A stretch of DNA of 64,000 nucleotides from Physcia stellaris (taxonomy: Eukaryota; Ascomycota; Lecanoromycetes; Caliciales; Physciaceae), in contig JABSSW010000005.1 of the NCBI GenBank assembly GCA_018902385.1, positions 744,001 through 808,000 of the forward strand, written 5' to 3'. The translations under genes were made by a program, and so were the position numbers. This document shows, in pieces, positions 35,575 through 46,279 of this stretch. Numbering within the stretch: the stretch's first letter is position 1; each line of letters starts with the position of its first letter. The notes under the pieces were generated by a model. The model worked only from the letters and a program-made list of their open reading frames with translations, had not been told where the DNA came from and did not search any database.

Positions 35575-36488
35575 TCACTTCGCTCCCCTCTGCCTCGGAG
35601 GCGAAAACGGAACCCCAATGTAGGCCCTTTTGCTTTTCTCGTTATCCACGCCACTGACGTCTTCGCTCGCGAGATAGAGCTCGACTTGCGAACAGACGGG
35701 GGAGGGATAGCTTTTGTAGTTGACCTTCCAGAAGAGCTGGGGGACGCCGTGGGACCAGACGCATGCTGGAGTCGTTAGTGTTCCGTGTGCGGAGGTGGTG
35801 TGGAGATGGATGGATGGGGGCAATATTTACCTAACCAGCCGCCGAAGCTCGGCGCGTCCCATTGAAGGCCGGTCTCGTTCAAGATGAACTTGGTGGAGTA
35901 GAACCCGGCATTGAGGCGGACGGGGTACCATACTGTAGAAGGTTGTCAGCTATGACTGTCAGAGGATAGAGGATGATGCTGCTTGGGTTTGATGTGCAAG
36001 GGTGTTGTTCTGCTATAGAGTTAGGCTGACAAGCTGCTGGCCTGTAGGCGGGTATTCCTGGCATTGGAGGCTTCACATACTATCGTAGGTGGTATCGTCT
36101 CCCATGAAGAAACTCCACGGGTAAGAGGAGATGTTGAACTGCATCACGGTGTCATTGAGGATGCCCCAAACCGCCTTATCCCAGCTGCCAAGGGTAGCAT
36201 CACTGAGCCCAGCACCTGTGAAATGAACACGTTAGCATTTCATACGCCCTGGTCTATGGTTGTGTTGGGAGAGGGGAGGGGGAGGGTGTCAGGATGGACC
36301 ATACCCGTGTGGTAGGACTGGACGTAGAGGCCAGCTAAGTTGTTGTCTCCACCGTTGATCACCTCGGTTCTGAGCTTGAATGGGGTGAGTTCATCCTGTC
36401 TTTTGGCGACTGCGGGCGTGTGGGCAAAAGATGCGGAAGAGGTAGCGAGGAGGGTAAGGATTAGTGGGAGGTAACAGGTGAGCTGCAT
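35575..36488 (-). CDS. Small secreted protein (DUF7907-like)
   Basis: A 203-residue protein. Exons on the minus strand: 36305-36488, 36081-36215, 35831-35932 and 35575-35765, with phases that add up. The N-terminus MQLTCYLPLILTLLATSSAS is a signal peptide, followed by AHTPAVAKRQ, a possible Kex2-type KR site. The mature part reads FKLRTEVINGGDNNLAGLYV, HTGAGLSDATL, MQFNISSYPWSFFMGDD and FGGWLACVWSHGVPQLFWK. This resembles the fungal secreted family I know as DUF7907, found in plant-associated and saprotrophic ascomycetes; that label is from memory. Two cysteines (GWLACVW and SPVCSQV) could form a disulphide. Function is unknown; it is an effector-type candidate by size and secretion only. Confidence 0.78.
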
Positions 36489-37236
36489 GGCTCCGGACTA
36501 TACAGCAGTGAAACAGCTAGGCAGGTAATGGTGATGAAGAATTCGGGTTATAATCTACACGAATCAATGCTCGTTCAATGGGACGATGCAGCAAATGAGA
36601 TAGCTGGGTTGGTAGCAATGATATATGTCATCCGGAGTCTTGCGGATGTGTGAAAACTCTGATTTTCTCGTCGAGTGACGAAATCAGGAAGGAGCTTTCC
36701 ATCTGTGTAGTCAACGAGTTGAGTCGTTGCTCACCCCACAAATCTCCCCCACACTCTCCAGCCAAAGTATGTGAGCGATGCCGCCATGAGGCCGTTTTCA
36801 TCTAAGATTCTCTTGATGACGACGCCAAGACTTACTAAGCACAACCATTCGTGGAGAACTTAGCGCGCTTAATTGAGTTAATCTATCGCTTATTTCTCCG
36901 CGATCCCGATCCCGTCGTGTAAACACGTATAAACATCCTGTTGACCCCGACTCTTCCTTGCCTTGATTCATGACTGTGGACCTTCCCTTTCACCAAACGA
37001 GATCCCCAACATAATCCTGCAATTTCTCCCGTCGATTGACCCTGTCATCTACTCGTCAGTATTTCCCATTTTGACCTGCATGCATGAACCTCCGGCGGCA
37101 ACAGAAACAACATGAAACAGTTCCCCCACATGGACGATCACGGAGAATTTGGCAGAAGTGGGGACAGCAATCATCAAAATACGCTCTGTATACAGACTGG
37201 CTAAGGAGATATCAGATTTCTTCCGGAAAGACGCAC
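36489..37236. other. Intergenic stretch
   Basis: 750 bases between two minus-strand genes. It should contain the promoter of the secreted-protein gene. No further feature is visible. Confidence 0.45.
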
Positions 37237-39158
37237 CTACTTTCGAGATCGCTTCTTGGACCCTAACGTAGCAATCTTCTCCTTTCTAGCCCCTCCCTCA
37301 CTGTTGCCGACGGCAACAGCGCCTCTTCTTCCCCAGCCTTCATCAGTCCACTTCATGGGCCCTTTCGGCAAGTCTTTATGTGGGGACTGCCAGTTTAGTG
37401 AGTCTGATATCGCTGGGTCAAGGACCGGTTGCATCCCGTGGTAATACTCAAATTCACCACCGAACCTCTGCGGTATGTCGGCCATCTCAACATACTGCTG
37501 CAGTGTTGGCAAGACCTCTTCTGGATTCAGGATGAAGAGTTTTTCCATTGTGCCGGGGTCGACCCATTTCTTAATCCAGCCCCAGACGGTAGGGAAGTAT
37601 GAGGGTGCACCAATGATCTGCGAGATTTCAGCTCAGCGCTTATGAACGACAAGCGGCTTTGCTAGGACGTTTCGGAATCTTACCAAAACACGGGACAGAA
37701 TTTCCGGATAACTGGTCGCGAACAATTTGGCCAGATCCTGCATATAGCCTCTCAGATTCCAAAACTGTTTGAGCCCCATGCCAGAAATGTCAACAATACA
37801 TAGCATCTTGGTAACCGCGCGCTCCTTGTTAGGCCTACCCGGGATACCAGTACACAGGGGCATAATAAACCTAGTCAAGTGCTCATAGACGGCAAAGGCC
37901 CGAACCATTTCTATGGAGACTGAATCTGGTATCTTCAGCTCAGACTTCAACGGTTTCATATCGCCAGAAGTTTTCTTGTAAGCCGCCATCGTTTTCGAAT
38001 CGAGCTTCGCGAAATCGAATAAGCAAATCGGTTGGCCAGACTTGTCTCGACGTCCACTCCAAGCAGGATACTGTAAACGCGACTAGTTAGCGTTATGCTT
38101 ATAAAGGTAGCTCCGTGACTACGGGGATTACCAAGTTCTTTGTCTCCTGGAATTCTGCGACCCCAATCCTCTCATAGAAGGTACACAAATTATTGGCCTC
38201 ACGCGAATTCCAAGCGTCTTTGAACTGCTTATGAGCAGCGGAGACGTCGTGTTTCCGAGCATCGAAGAATCTTCTGTGGTGGCGTCAGACCCAAGAGGAA
38301 AAAGGTGTGTATGATGTCAACAGCAGTGGAAACTTACCGAAGGGTAGCGTCGTCATTAATACCGTCGCATACATCGTGCTCGCCGATACCAGTGGGCCGC
38401 CTAAGAAGTCCTTCTTTCGAACAGACCTTTCTGAACGAACCAAAGCCCGTGTCTTCTTCCTCCGATTGCCGACGAGAAGCTCCGTCCTCTTCCTCGGTTG
38501 CATTGCTCACGGAAGTCGATGGGGTTGGAGCGGAGTTTTCCTCTGTGTCTGTCGATGCAGGAGTTTTTGAGCGGGATTCGTTGGCGGCCGGGCTCGAAGC
38601 TGTTGGCGTGAGCTGACCGTCGTCGTCTGTGGAAGTTGTAGAAGCAGATTTCGTGGCTTGCTTATCGCCCAACCTCGAGTCTGGCCATGGATATGGATGT
38701 TGCTTATGAGGTGATGATGAAGACATGTGTGACCACTCTTCCCCAATTTTGGCTAAGCTCACGAGCAAAGGTACCAGCTCCTCTCCCAGCCGATGCAATT
38801 TCGTCAGAATCGGCAAGAGTTCGTCTGTCTTCCCTGCTGAAGATGTCTGTACGTGTTGTCTTTCCTTTCCCTTTGGTCTACTCTTATTCCGGGAAACTGA
38901 TGAATTGGTTGCTGATGACTCTCCAGGCTCAGTCGAAGGAGTAGGTGCCCCTGATCGTCTATGTTTGGACCCTTTAGATGTGGAGTTCGACCCTGATGTC
39001 TCGCCCAGCTTCTCTTCAGAACGGAAGGGGGTCGTTGGTGCGTCGAACCATTCCTCCTTCATTGTGCCAAAATAATCCTTCCCGATCATGACCTTCTCGA
39101 ACCGCTGTTCGTCGTTTGTGCGAGAGGAACGCTTCAGGTGGCGGCTTAGAAATTCCAT
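37237..39158 (-). CDS. CRAL-TRIO (Sec14-like) lipid-transfer protein
   Basis: A 576-residue protein of the Sec14 family, which exchanges phosphoinositides and other lipids between membranes. Exons on the minus strand: 38338-39158, 38132-38273, 37684-38070 and 37237-37617. The first ~230 residues are low-complexity Ser/Thr/Glu-rich and probably disordered. A CRAL-TRIO N-terminal helical region follows (DDATLRRFFDARKHDV). The lipid-binding domain runs from YPAWSGRRDKSGQPICLFDF through MLCIVDISGMGLKQFW to APSYFPTVWGWIKKWVDPGT and ends PQRFGGEFEY, the family's usual closing motif. The long Ser-rich N-terminal extension differs from yeast Sec14, which starts close to the domain. Exon phases add up. 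Ligand is unknown. Confidence 0.85.
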
Positions 39159-40606
39159 ATTCTGGCTACGCTGAGAGTCGACAAGCGGTACAGCTAAAAA
39201 GCGATGTCAACGTTTGGAAGTCTCTCAAGCCAATGCAGTAATTACCAGACTGCGAGTGAAAGAACCGGATCACGGCACTGAGGACAGACACTCTTCGAGG
39301 ATTCGCAACAGTTTTCACATGATATCAGCATGTGAACTGGCCTTAGAAATCAGGACCTCGATCATCGTCAGACTTTCGGCCGGAAGCCCCGAGTCCACTC
39401 ATGCCGCTCGACGGCACTCACAGAGTGCACACCATGTGGCTAGATAAGATGATAATGCGGGATGCTCATCCGCCATCTGGAGCTGTCCCACTCAATGGAG
39501 TTTTGCTCGCCGTCGATCGTTGTGCACCTCAAAGTGCTGAGCTCTGGCGCCTCCTTGGAATGCATCCCGAAATCATCGAGAGATATCGTCTAGGCTAACG
39601 CCTCAACGGCAAAAGCCTTCAACACTTCACTGTGCAGTGCGCGCACATCCTCGGCCGCAGAGTGTCCGCTGTGGACCAAGATCGAGAAGGTTACGAAGCA
39701 CAAAAACAGAAAAAGTCTGTGAGGCAATTGGTCTGACCCATCGGCTAAGCACTTAGCGACAGCCAGTCGCGGTCCTCTGCGCACGGATTAGAAGCGGTCT
39801 AATGGAACGTTGCCAACAATAATCCAGAAGCAGGGGTCCCAGTCTTTAGCGCTCTGTCGACAAAGGGTCCAGGATGAGAAGATTTCAGTGATGTTCGCCG
39901 CCTTGCCAACATAGGGTTGCTCGTATTCGTCAATGGCAGACATGACATTCTGCTCCCGCTGCTCCCCGAGACCGGCATAATCGAGCCTGCCATACAATGA
40001 CAGATACTGTGGCTTGTCTTTGGGTAGTGCTCGGATCCCTGTCACCTCCCCGCCCCCGTGGTAAATCAACACTACTGTGGTTGAGTACCAAGAATCAGGG
40101 TGATCTAGATCCTCCCTTGATCGATGGTTCTTCGGCGAATTGTGGAACGGGGCGCCCCGAACGCCCTGGCTCAGATCCTGCTAAGGAACTAGAGCGACCT
40201 AGAGCGACCTAGATGGAACCCAAGCGTCTGGCACGTTACATTGCTTAGATCTTGGGCAGTACTTTTTCTGCTCGGGTTGAGGTAATTATCTCATCCAACG
40301 ACAAGCGAACAACGTCTGCTATCTTGGTCCCAAGATGCAATGCACTCAGCTGTTATCTAGTGCTGCAGATTTGGCTTTGAACATACTGACGATCACCATG
40401 TGGAGTCTCTGGACATAATCCGACATTCAGACAAAAGGCGGACTCAAGCGATCCGATTTTCGTCATTGTGCAACCTCGTATTTCTTCAATTGTGCTAGTT
40501 CCTCAATCTCAGGCGTTGAGAACTTCCCCGCCTGAAAGAATGACCTCAGTATATCCTACATCGAAGGGTGCCTCATCCTCAGTTTTGCTGAAGACACTTT
40601 CAGAAC
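39159..40606. other. Intergenic region upstream of CRAL-TRIO and GGPP synthase genes
   Basis: 1.45 kb between divergent start codons, holding both promoters. Two minus-strand ORFs (39590-39784 and 39788-40072) are open but show no family motif and no convincing splice join. A 10-base direct repeat (CTAGAGCGAC) occurs near 40189-40209. Confidence 0.5.
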
Positions 40607-42028
40607 ATGTCGTCTGATCTGATTATGCTTGATGTCGATTCAGACACCTTTGCTCAGGAGTTTCAGTCTCAGAGGGCTCATCAAGAGGTTGGATTTGACC
40701 TGGATGCTGCCGTTGAAAAACCGTTACCGGAATCCCCTCAGCAGAGTGCTCCGGTCACTCCAGAAGCTATGATCCAAGCAGATTCTTATGATGTCCTTCA
40801 GCCGAGCTCGCAAACATCTGTTGCGGATCTGAATAACGAGAACTCAGAAAGCAGCCCAAAGCCCTCAGAAACACCATGCGACCAAGTCCCGCGATCCGAA
40901 ACGCCAACATCTGGAGACAGAGAAAGCATTGGAAGGCACCAAGAAATAACGGAGAAATATTCAAGCCTTTGGACGGACAAAGAGGAACATGTGCGTCTCC
41001 AATCAAGCATTATGAACGGCTGCACTGAACATTGAGTTAGATTATCACGAAGCCATTTGATTATGTCAAAGCCCTTCCGGGCAAGCATTTTCGTGCTCAA
41101 ATTCTCCTGGCATTTAACGTCTGGCTTCAGGTGGATAATGAGTCTCTAAGAATCATCGATAGAGCAATCGAGATGCTTCACAATGCTTCCCTTCTGTATG
41201 TACATCAAGCTTTTGAGATTGTAATAGACATGGAAGACTGATAATTGCAGGATCGATGATATCCAGGATAATTCTGATCTCCGGCGCGGTTCTCCAGCAG
41301 CCCATCGCATTTTCGGAACCGCACAGAGCATCAACTCAGCAAACTATATGTATTTCCTGGCTCAGCAGGAGCTGCTTCAATTGAAGAACCCAGATGCGAT
41401 GCAGATATATGTTGAAGAACTTCTCAATCTGCACCGAGGGCAGGGGATTGAGCTCTTCTGGCGGGATACTCTGACTGTCCCTAGCGAAGAGGAATACCTT
41501 CTCATGGTCTCAAATAAGACCGGCGGTTTGTTCCGTCTTGCAGCGAGACTGATGCAAGCTGTCAGCTCCACGACCTACAACATATTACCCATAGCTGAGT
41601 TGGCAGGCCTGATGTTCCAAGTCCGCGATGACCATCGCAGTTTGAGCTGTGAGCAGGTACGTGACTTGTTGGGAAAAGCTCTAATATAATCCTATGAACT
41701 TCTCAAGCTTACACTCGGTGAATAGATGAACTCGGCCAAAGGGTTTTGTGAAGATCTGACGGAGGGAAAATTTTCATTTCCCATCATTCACTCCATCCAC
41801 ACCAGCAGCACGAGCAACAGTGAGGTTTTCAACATCCTCAAGCTCCGGACTACCAACACTGATCTCAAAGTTCATGCCCTGCGGCATATGCAGGTCGAGA
41901 CTAAGAGCTTTGAATATACCAATGACCGGCTGGGCGATTTTCACAAAGCGGCTCAGGCTCTCTTGACAAGCATTGATTTACGCAACGAGCAGCTAGAGGC
42001 TCTGCTTGAAAAGTTGAGCTTGGCATGA
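40607..42028 (+). CDS. Geranylgeranyl diphosphate synthase
   Basis: A trans-prenyltransferase that makes the C20 precursor GGPP from IPP and allylic diphosphates. Exons 40607-40990, 41041-41195, 41251-41656 and 41726-42028, giving 415 residues. The first ~125 residues are a disordered Ser/Pro/Glu-rich extension. The domain then begins [19 protein letters not shown]. The first aspartate-rich motif is [13 protein letters not shown]; the second region is [32 protein letters not shown] is diagnostic of fungal GGPP synthases. The donor of intron 1 (GTGCGT) is slightly unusual. The N-terminal extension and divergent second motif suggest a specialised-metabolism copy rather than the housekeeping enzyme. 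The nearby terpene synthase supports this, but chain length is not proven. Confidence 0.9.
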
Positions 42029-42923
42029 GCTTGGCATGAGCTTATTTTTCATACTTATCTGTCGATTTTCGGAATGGCGGACTCAGTACATCTTGGGATA
42101 ATAGGCAGATATTCAGGACAGATTATGACACTTGGATTATCAACCGATCCAAAATCTTTGCATGTGCTCGATTGTGACTCACAATCCCTCGAAAAAAGCA
42201 AACGACTGGACAGAAGGGGACTGAAAGAGGGTCACACACAATGCAACCATGTGCCTCTGCAGCTGGAGTTTTTAGGCGAGCTTACAGGAGGCGTCATATG
42301 TCGACCTGAGAATAGTAGCATGTGCTTTTCATGTGCAAATCGCCAAGACAGTGGCTTCATGTGGAAGTCTCCTGCACGTTTCCTGTCGTACACATTGTCA
42401 GACCGAAAATACGAGCATACCGGTTTCATCCTCTGTAGCCGAAAATGACCGAAAGCGTCCCCCCACACCTTGCATACCTTGAGAATGGGGCCCAGAAGAA
42501 AGTGGAGTCGACAAAGGCCGGTGACGGGATAGAGGTACGGTGAGATGCCTGTTTGACCTAAATTCGGTCTTCGTTGGACCGGCAAATGCTGTCTGGGACC
42601 GGACCTCTACTCCGCCACCTGCGGTGCAGGTTGTGCTTGTCACACTCCACCCTGGTGATGCAGAAGCCTAAAGACTCTCTCCTGTACTGAGAAAACGAAA
42701 AGCAAAAACGGAAAGCACTTGCAAGGGTTGACGCAGCATGTGGAACCCGTGGATGCATCGAAAGGCCGACCGACGCTTTCAGTCGGTCCTGTGAATTCTG
42801 TGCCATTACGAAGTTGGCCCGCAGGATCACCGAAAAGTTGTCTCAACATTGCAAAATAGAATTTCGATTCTTCTGCAGGATGGGCCATCCTGTGTACAGG
42901 GCCTAAGGCAAATGCTGCTACCC
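42029..42923. other. Convergent 3' region between GGPP synthase and perilipin genes
   Basis: About 900 bases. An 11-base tandem duplication (GAGCTTGGCAT) spans the GGPP synthase stop at about 42016-42040. One ATG-initiated ORF (42074-42448) has no recognisable motif and no support. Confidence 0.45.
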
Positions 42924-43531
42924 CTAAGCTGATCGCTGCTTGTTCCGAGTCAAGGTAGAACTGAGCCGAGCCAGACCATCCCCAGTCACCGTCATTTGGG
43001 TAGTAACGATCGCCATGCCGCCAGCAATAACGCCCTTACCGCCACACCTGCCGTGCTCTTTGTAATAGGTGCTGGATACGTAATTGTAAACCTGCAAGAG
43101 TTTCAGGAATGGCAGGAACGCCAAATTGGAAGCCATGTCTTTCATGGTACCCGTGATCTTGCCCACGTCTTCCGTGATGATGGGAAAGCTTTCCTCAACC
43201 TTGCTTAGTCCACCTTCTGCCATGGAGTCGAGTCGGACAGCGTAGGGTTGGACATATTCGTACGGTCCCGAGGTGTACGGGATAGCTGGGGCGACGATGG
43301 ACTCGTGTCCTTGATTGGCCAGAGAGACGAGCCTTTCTCCAAGGGGGTTCGATTTGAATGTATCGATTCCAGTGGAGACAGCCGGTAAGGAGGTGAAATG
43401 CTGGAAGACCAATCAATGACTTTCCTACCCGAGAGATCTTCCAAAGGGGGACATACGTTCAGAGATTTGGAGGAGGCTACGTCTTGATCGACGGAAGGGC
43501 CAGTCATAGTGGATTTGCTTGCTTGAGGCAT
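42924..43531 (-). CDS. CAP20: Perilipin-like lipid-droplet protein (CAP20 family)
   Basis: A 183-residue protein, the usual length for the fungal CAP20/MPL1 perilipin family, which coats lipid droplets and affects appressorium turgor in Colletotrichum and Metarhizium. Exons on the minus strand: 43457-43531 and 42924-43400, with a 56-base intron. Recognisable family elements are HFTSLPAVSTGIDTFKSNPLG, SGPYEYVQPYAVRLDSMAEG (an amphipathic helix), GLSKVEESFPIITEDVGKI, and CGGKGVIAGGMAIVTTQM near the C-terminus. The start ATG precedes a short polar leader (MPQASKSTMTG). It lies between a GGPP synthase and a terpene synthase gene. Whether it stores terpenoid products or is simply a neighbour cannot be told from sequence. 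Confidence 0.85.
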
Positions 43532-44512
43532 GATCAATGAATGAAGCGGACCTGTGCCTGTGAGGGACGAGGATAAGTCTCGTGATACTCGTGATATGAT
43601 AGAACGTTTCCTGGCCACATCAATGAACGCGCTGATGGAGCGAAGAGGTGATGGGCGATGTGTTGCTTTGATCAAGAGGGGAAGACCGTTTATCAGCCAT
43701 TCTCCCCTCTTCTCACCCGAAGACGCTCTTCACAGGCCAGTGCACGTGATCGAGGGAGAAAACACCATCGAGCTCGCCCACATAGGGCGTGGAGCATACC
43801 GCGTACAGCGTGCAGCATGCAGCATGAAGAGGCTTATGCTGAATGACTCAGTACGCCATGACCCTGCATGAGTTCGTCTGCAGTGCATAATCGGGCTAGC
43901 AGAAGCGAGGGTGGAGCCCATAATCTGCATATCCAAACTCTATCATGACGACGTAGCATCGAGCTGCACCACTACAAGCGTACTCCACCGAGGGAGGAAT
44001 CATCGCGTTCCAGATTCCCATCAATGCTTCTGTGTCCTCGGTATCGGCCCGATTGACTTGTGATAATCTGCGGAAACACATCCTCAGGCGAACTTCCTTC
44101 CTGTTCTGGCTCTTCGTACGGGCAATTCCGTTCCTATCTCGCAGCAAGACTGTCACTCTCTCTCCTGCGCATAATTCTTCCTCAACATGGCACATCGATG
44201 TTCTGAGCGATTCTCAAGCCGCCCCGATGGACTGCATCTGTCCCCAGAAGCACGAAAACCCAATACCAATTGCGGTGTGTGGAAATAACGTTACGAACAT
44301 GATCATCCCCGGATAGGGGAAATGCACGCTTTGCAGATATGGACACCCGGAGGCCGCCGCCATTTAAAGGATTCTATCGGCTACAAGAGTAAACGCTATT
44401 CCACCTAGATGAGTCTTGGTTATGCTCTTCTTCCTAGATCTAATCCGAATTCTTTCACTACTGTTTTGGGTCGCCATCCTCTGTCAAAAGCTATCTGAAG
44501 TCAAAAGCAAAG
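43532..44512. promoter_or_regulatory. Divergent promoter region of perilipin and terpene synthase genes
   Basis: 980 bases between opposite start codons. It contains no supported gene. Short GCAGCATG-type repeats occur near 43808-43830. It should hold both promoters. Confidence 0.5.
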
Positions 44513-45920
44513 ATGGGTCCAAGCTTCAATCAAACCATAGTTGACGAGTCAACGTGGGAAGGCATTCACACCATCATTGTCCATCTCAGTCTTCCTCGAC
44601 CACTAGGCACCGCGCCGTCTCAGACATCAATCAGTGAATCCCACGATATCCTGGAACCACACCAAGAGATGCCAGTTGCTGAAACTCGCAAGGAGAAGCC
44701 GGTGACGGAGATTCATGAGGAGAAGCCAATCGCTGAGATCCATGATGACAAGCCAGTCACCAACGGACATACCAACGGCCATGTGCAGAAGGCACTCTAC
44801 ACTCCTGAGAACGATCCCCATCCCTCACGCTTCGAACTCAAATGCCACCCTCGAGCTGACGAAGTCTGTGCCGAGCTTGACGCTTTCTTTGCCACTTACT
44901 GGCCCTGGGAGAATGAGAGGGCTCGAAAGAAGTTCGTTGCCGCGGACACCAATCGATGGGCCTGCTGGGCCCTACCTCTGGTAAAGGATGAGCGCATGAT
45001 CGATTCGGTCAAAGTGAATACATTGTTGTTCCTCCTTGACGGTAAGCTGTCTTGACTTCCAACCTCTTCCCCTGAATCAAGCCGTCGTTAACCTTTAACT
45101 TTAGATGTTGCCGAGAACATGTCGCTCGAGGATGGGAAACTCTTCTACCAGCGTCTCATCCTACTTGCCAAAGGCAAAATTCTCCCTGATCGAGAGAATG
45201 CTTATGAGTGGATTACTTACGACACATTCGCAAGTATGCGTGCAGTTGACGAGGAGCAGACCGAAGGTGTGCTGCAAGACGCAATTTTGTGTGTCACCGC
45301 GCAGGTAGATGAAGCCCGCAACCACTGCGTAAGCATGGGCGCTCTGCTCAAGCAAAGGTACAAGGAAGGTGGTGTAAGGTATTTATCCCCTATCAATTTA
45401 TACAAACCTCCCGTTCTCTTCATCTAATACCTTTTGGACTATCCAGCAAGGCCTTGCAACGTACTGACTAAATTACAGGTTTGTTGCAGCTGTCGCACGC
45501 TATGGTATGGACCTCCACGTCAGCGAGGCCAACCTCGAGAGAATCAAGGATATTGAGATATCCTACTCTCGTCTTGGGATCATCGTCAACGACATTCACT
45601 CCTTTGAGAAGGAGGTACGTGCGTACAGTAGGGAGCAGATGGAAGGCGCGAGAGTCTTGAACATGGTGCAGATGCAGGCTCTTGAAACCGGAGTAAGTTA
45701 CGCATCCGCTAAACGGGTCCTCTGGGTGCTGTGCCGCGAGTGGGAGTTGCAGCATCTCGAAATGGTTCAGCAAACTGAAATGCAAATGGATTTGGAAGGG
45801 TTGGAAGGTAAAGGGGAGAAGGATGAGGATCTGAGGATCTACTTGAAGGGCCTGGAGTATGTGCTCAGTGGGAACGAGAAATGGAGCGAGTATACAGAGA
45901 GGTATCACGAGACTGATTAG
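44513..45920 (+). CDS. Class I terpene synthase (aristolochene-synthase-like fold)
   Basis: A cyclase of the fungal class I terpene synthase family that ionises a prenyl diphosphate by metal-dependent loss of pyrophosphate. Exons 44513-45041, 45105-45378 and 45479-45920; 414 residues. Metal-binding motif 1 is LFLLDDVAENM (DDxxE). Motif 2 is VNDIHSFEKE (NDxxSxxKE, complete). The C-terminal RY pair is in WSEYTERY. AYEWITYDTFASMRA matches the aristolochene-synthase-type subfamily. All catalytic elements are intact. The first ~110 residues are an extension with an eight-residue repeat (KPVTEIHE, KPIAEIHD, KPVTNGHT). Related fungal enzymes usually make sesquiterpenes, but the nearby GGPP synthase leaves a C20 substrate possible. 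Confidence 0.88.
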
Positions 45921-46279
45921 TTACATGATGAGCGGATGATGCTTTCCTTTATGCAGGCTGCAGGCTTTAGAGGGTTTAGAACAAATTCACAGTCTTTACC
46001 GTCATGTCAACACAATGAAAAAGGGGTTCACTCAGTTCATGAACCCAGGGTCTTTGCCAAGTGTTGCCAAGAGATAGCGGCTATCCATCGCTACCTTATC
46101 TTTAGCGCCGATCTCTTCATCACCAAACTTTCTTACCCAGTAGGTACCCGTTCGCTCTATTTCACTCCTTCCAACTTTCCATCTTCCCCAATCGAATCTC
46201 TTGCTTTTTTCGACTGGCGCTATTTAGCTGGAGACGTATAGTCGTCTGAACTGGCTGCGAGACTGTTATTTCTGTAAAC
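45921..46279. other. Intergenic stretch
   Basis: 359 bases between the terpene synthase stop and the next start on the same strand; probably the promoter of the F-box/LRR-like gene. I see no discrete element. Confidence 0.45.

Noticed and set aside
39590-40072. Two minus-strand ORFs between the CRAL-TRIO and GGPP synthase genes
   Set aside because: Protein-like in places, but no splice join gives a coherent protein and no motif is visible.
42074-42448. ATG-initiated 124-residue ORF after the GGPP synthase
   Set aside because: No family motif and no leader features; it lies in a convergent 3' region and is most easily a chance ORF.
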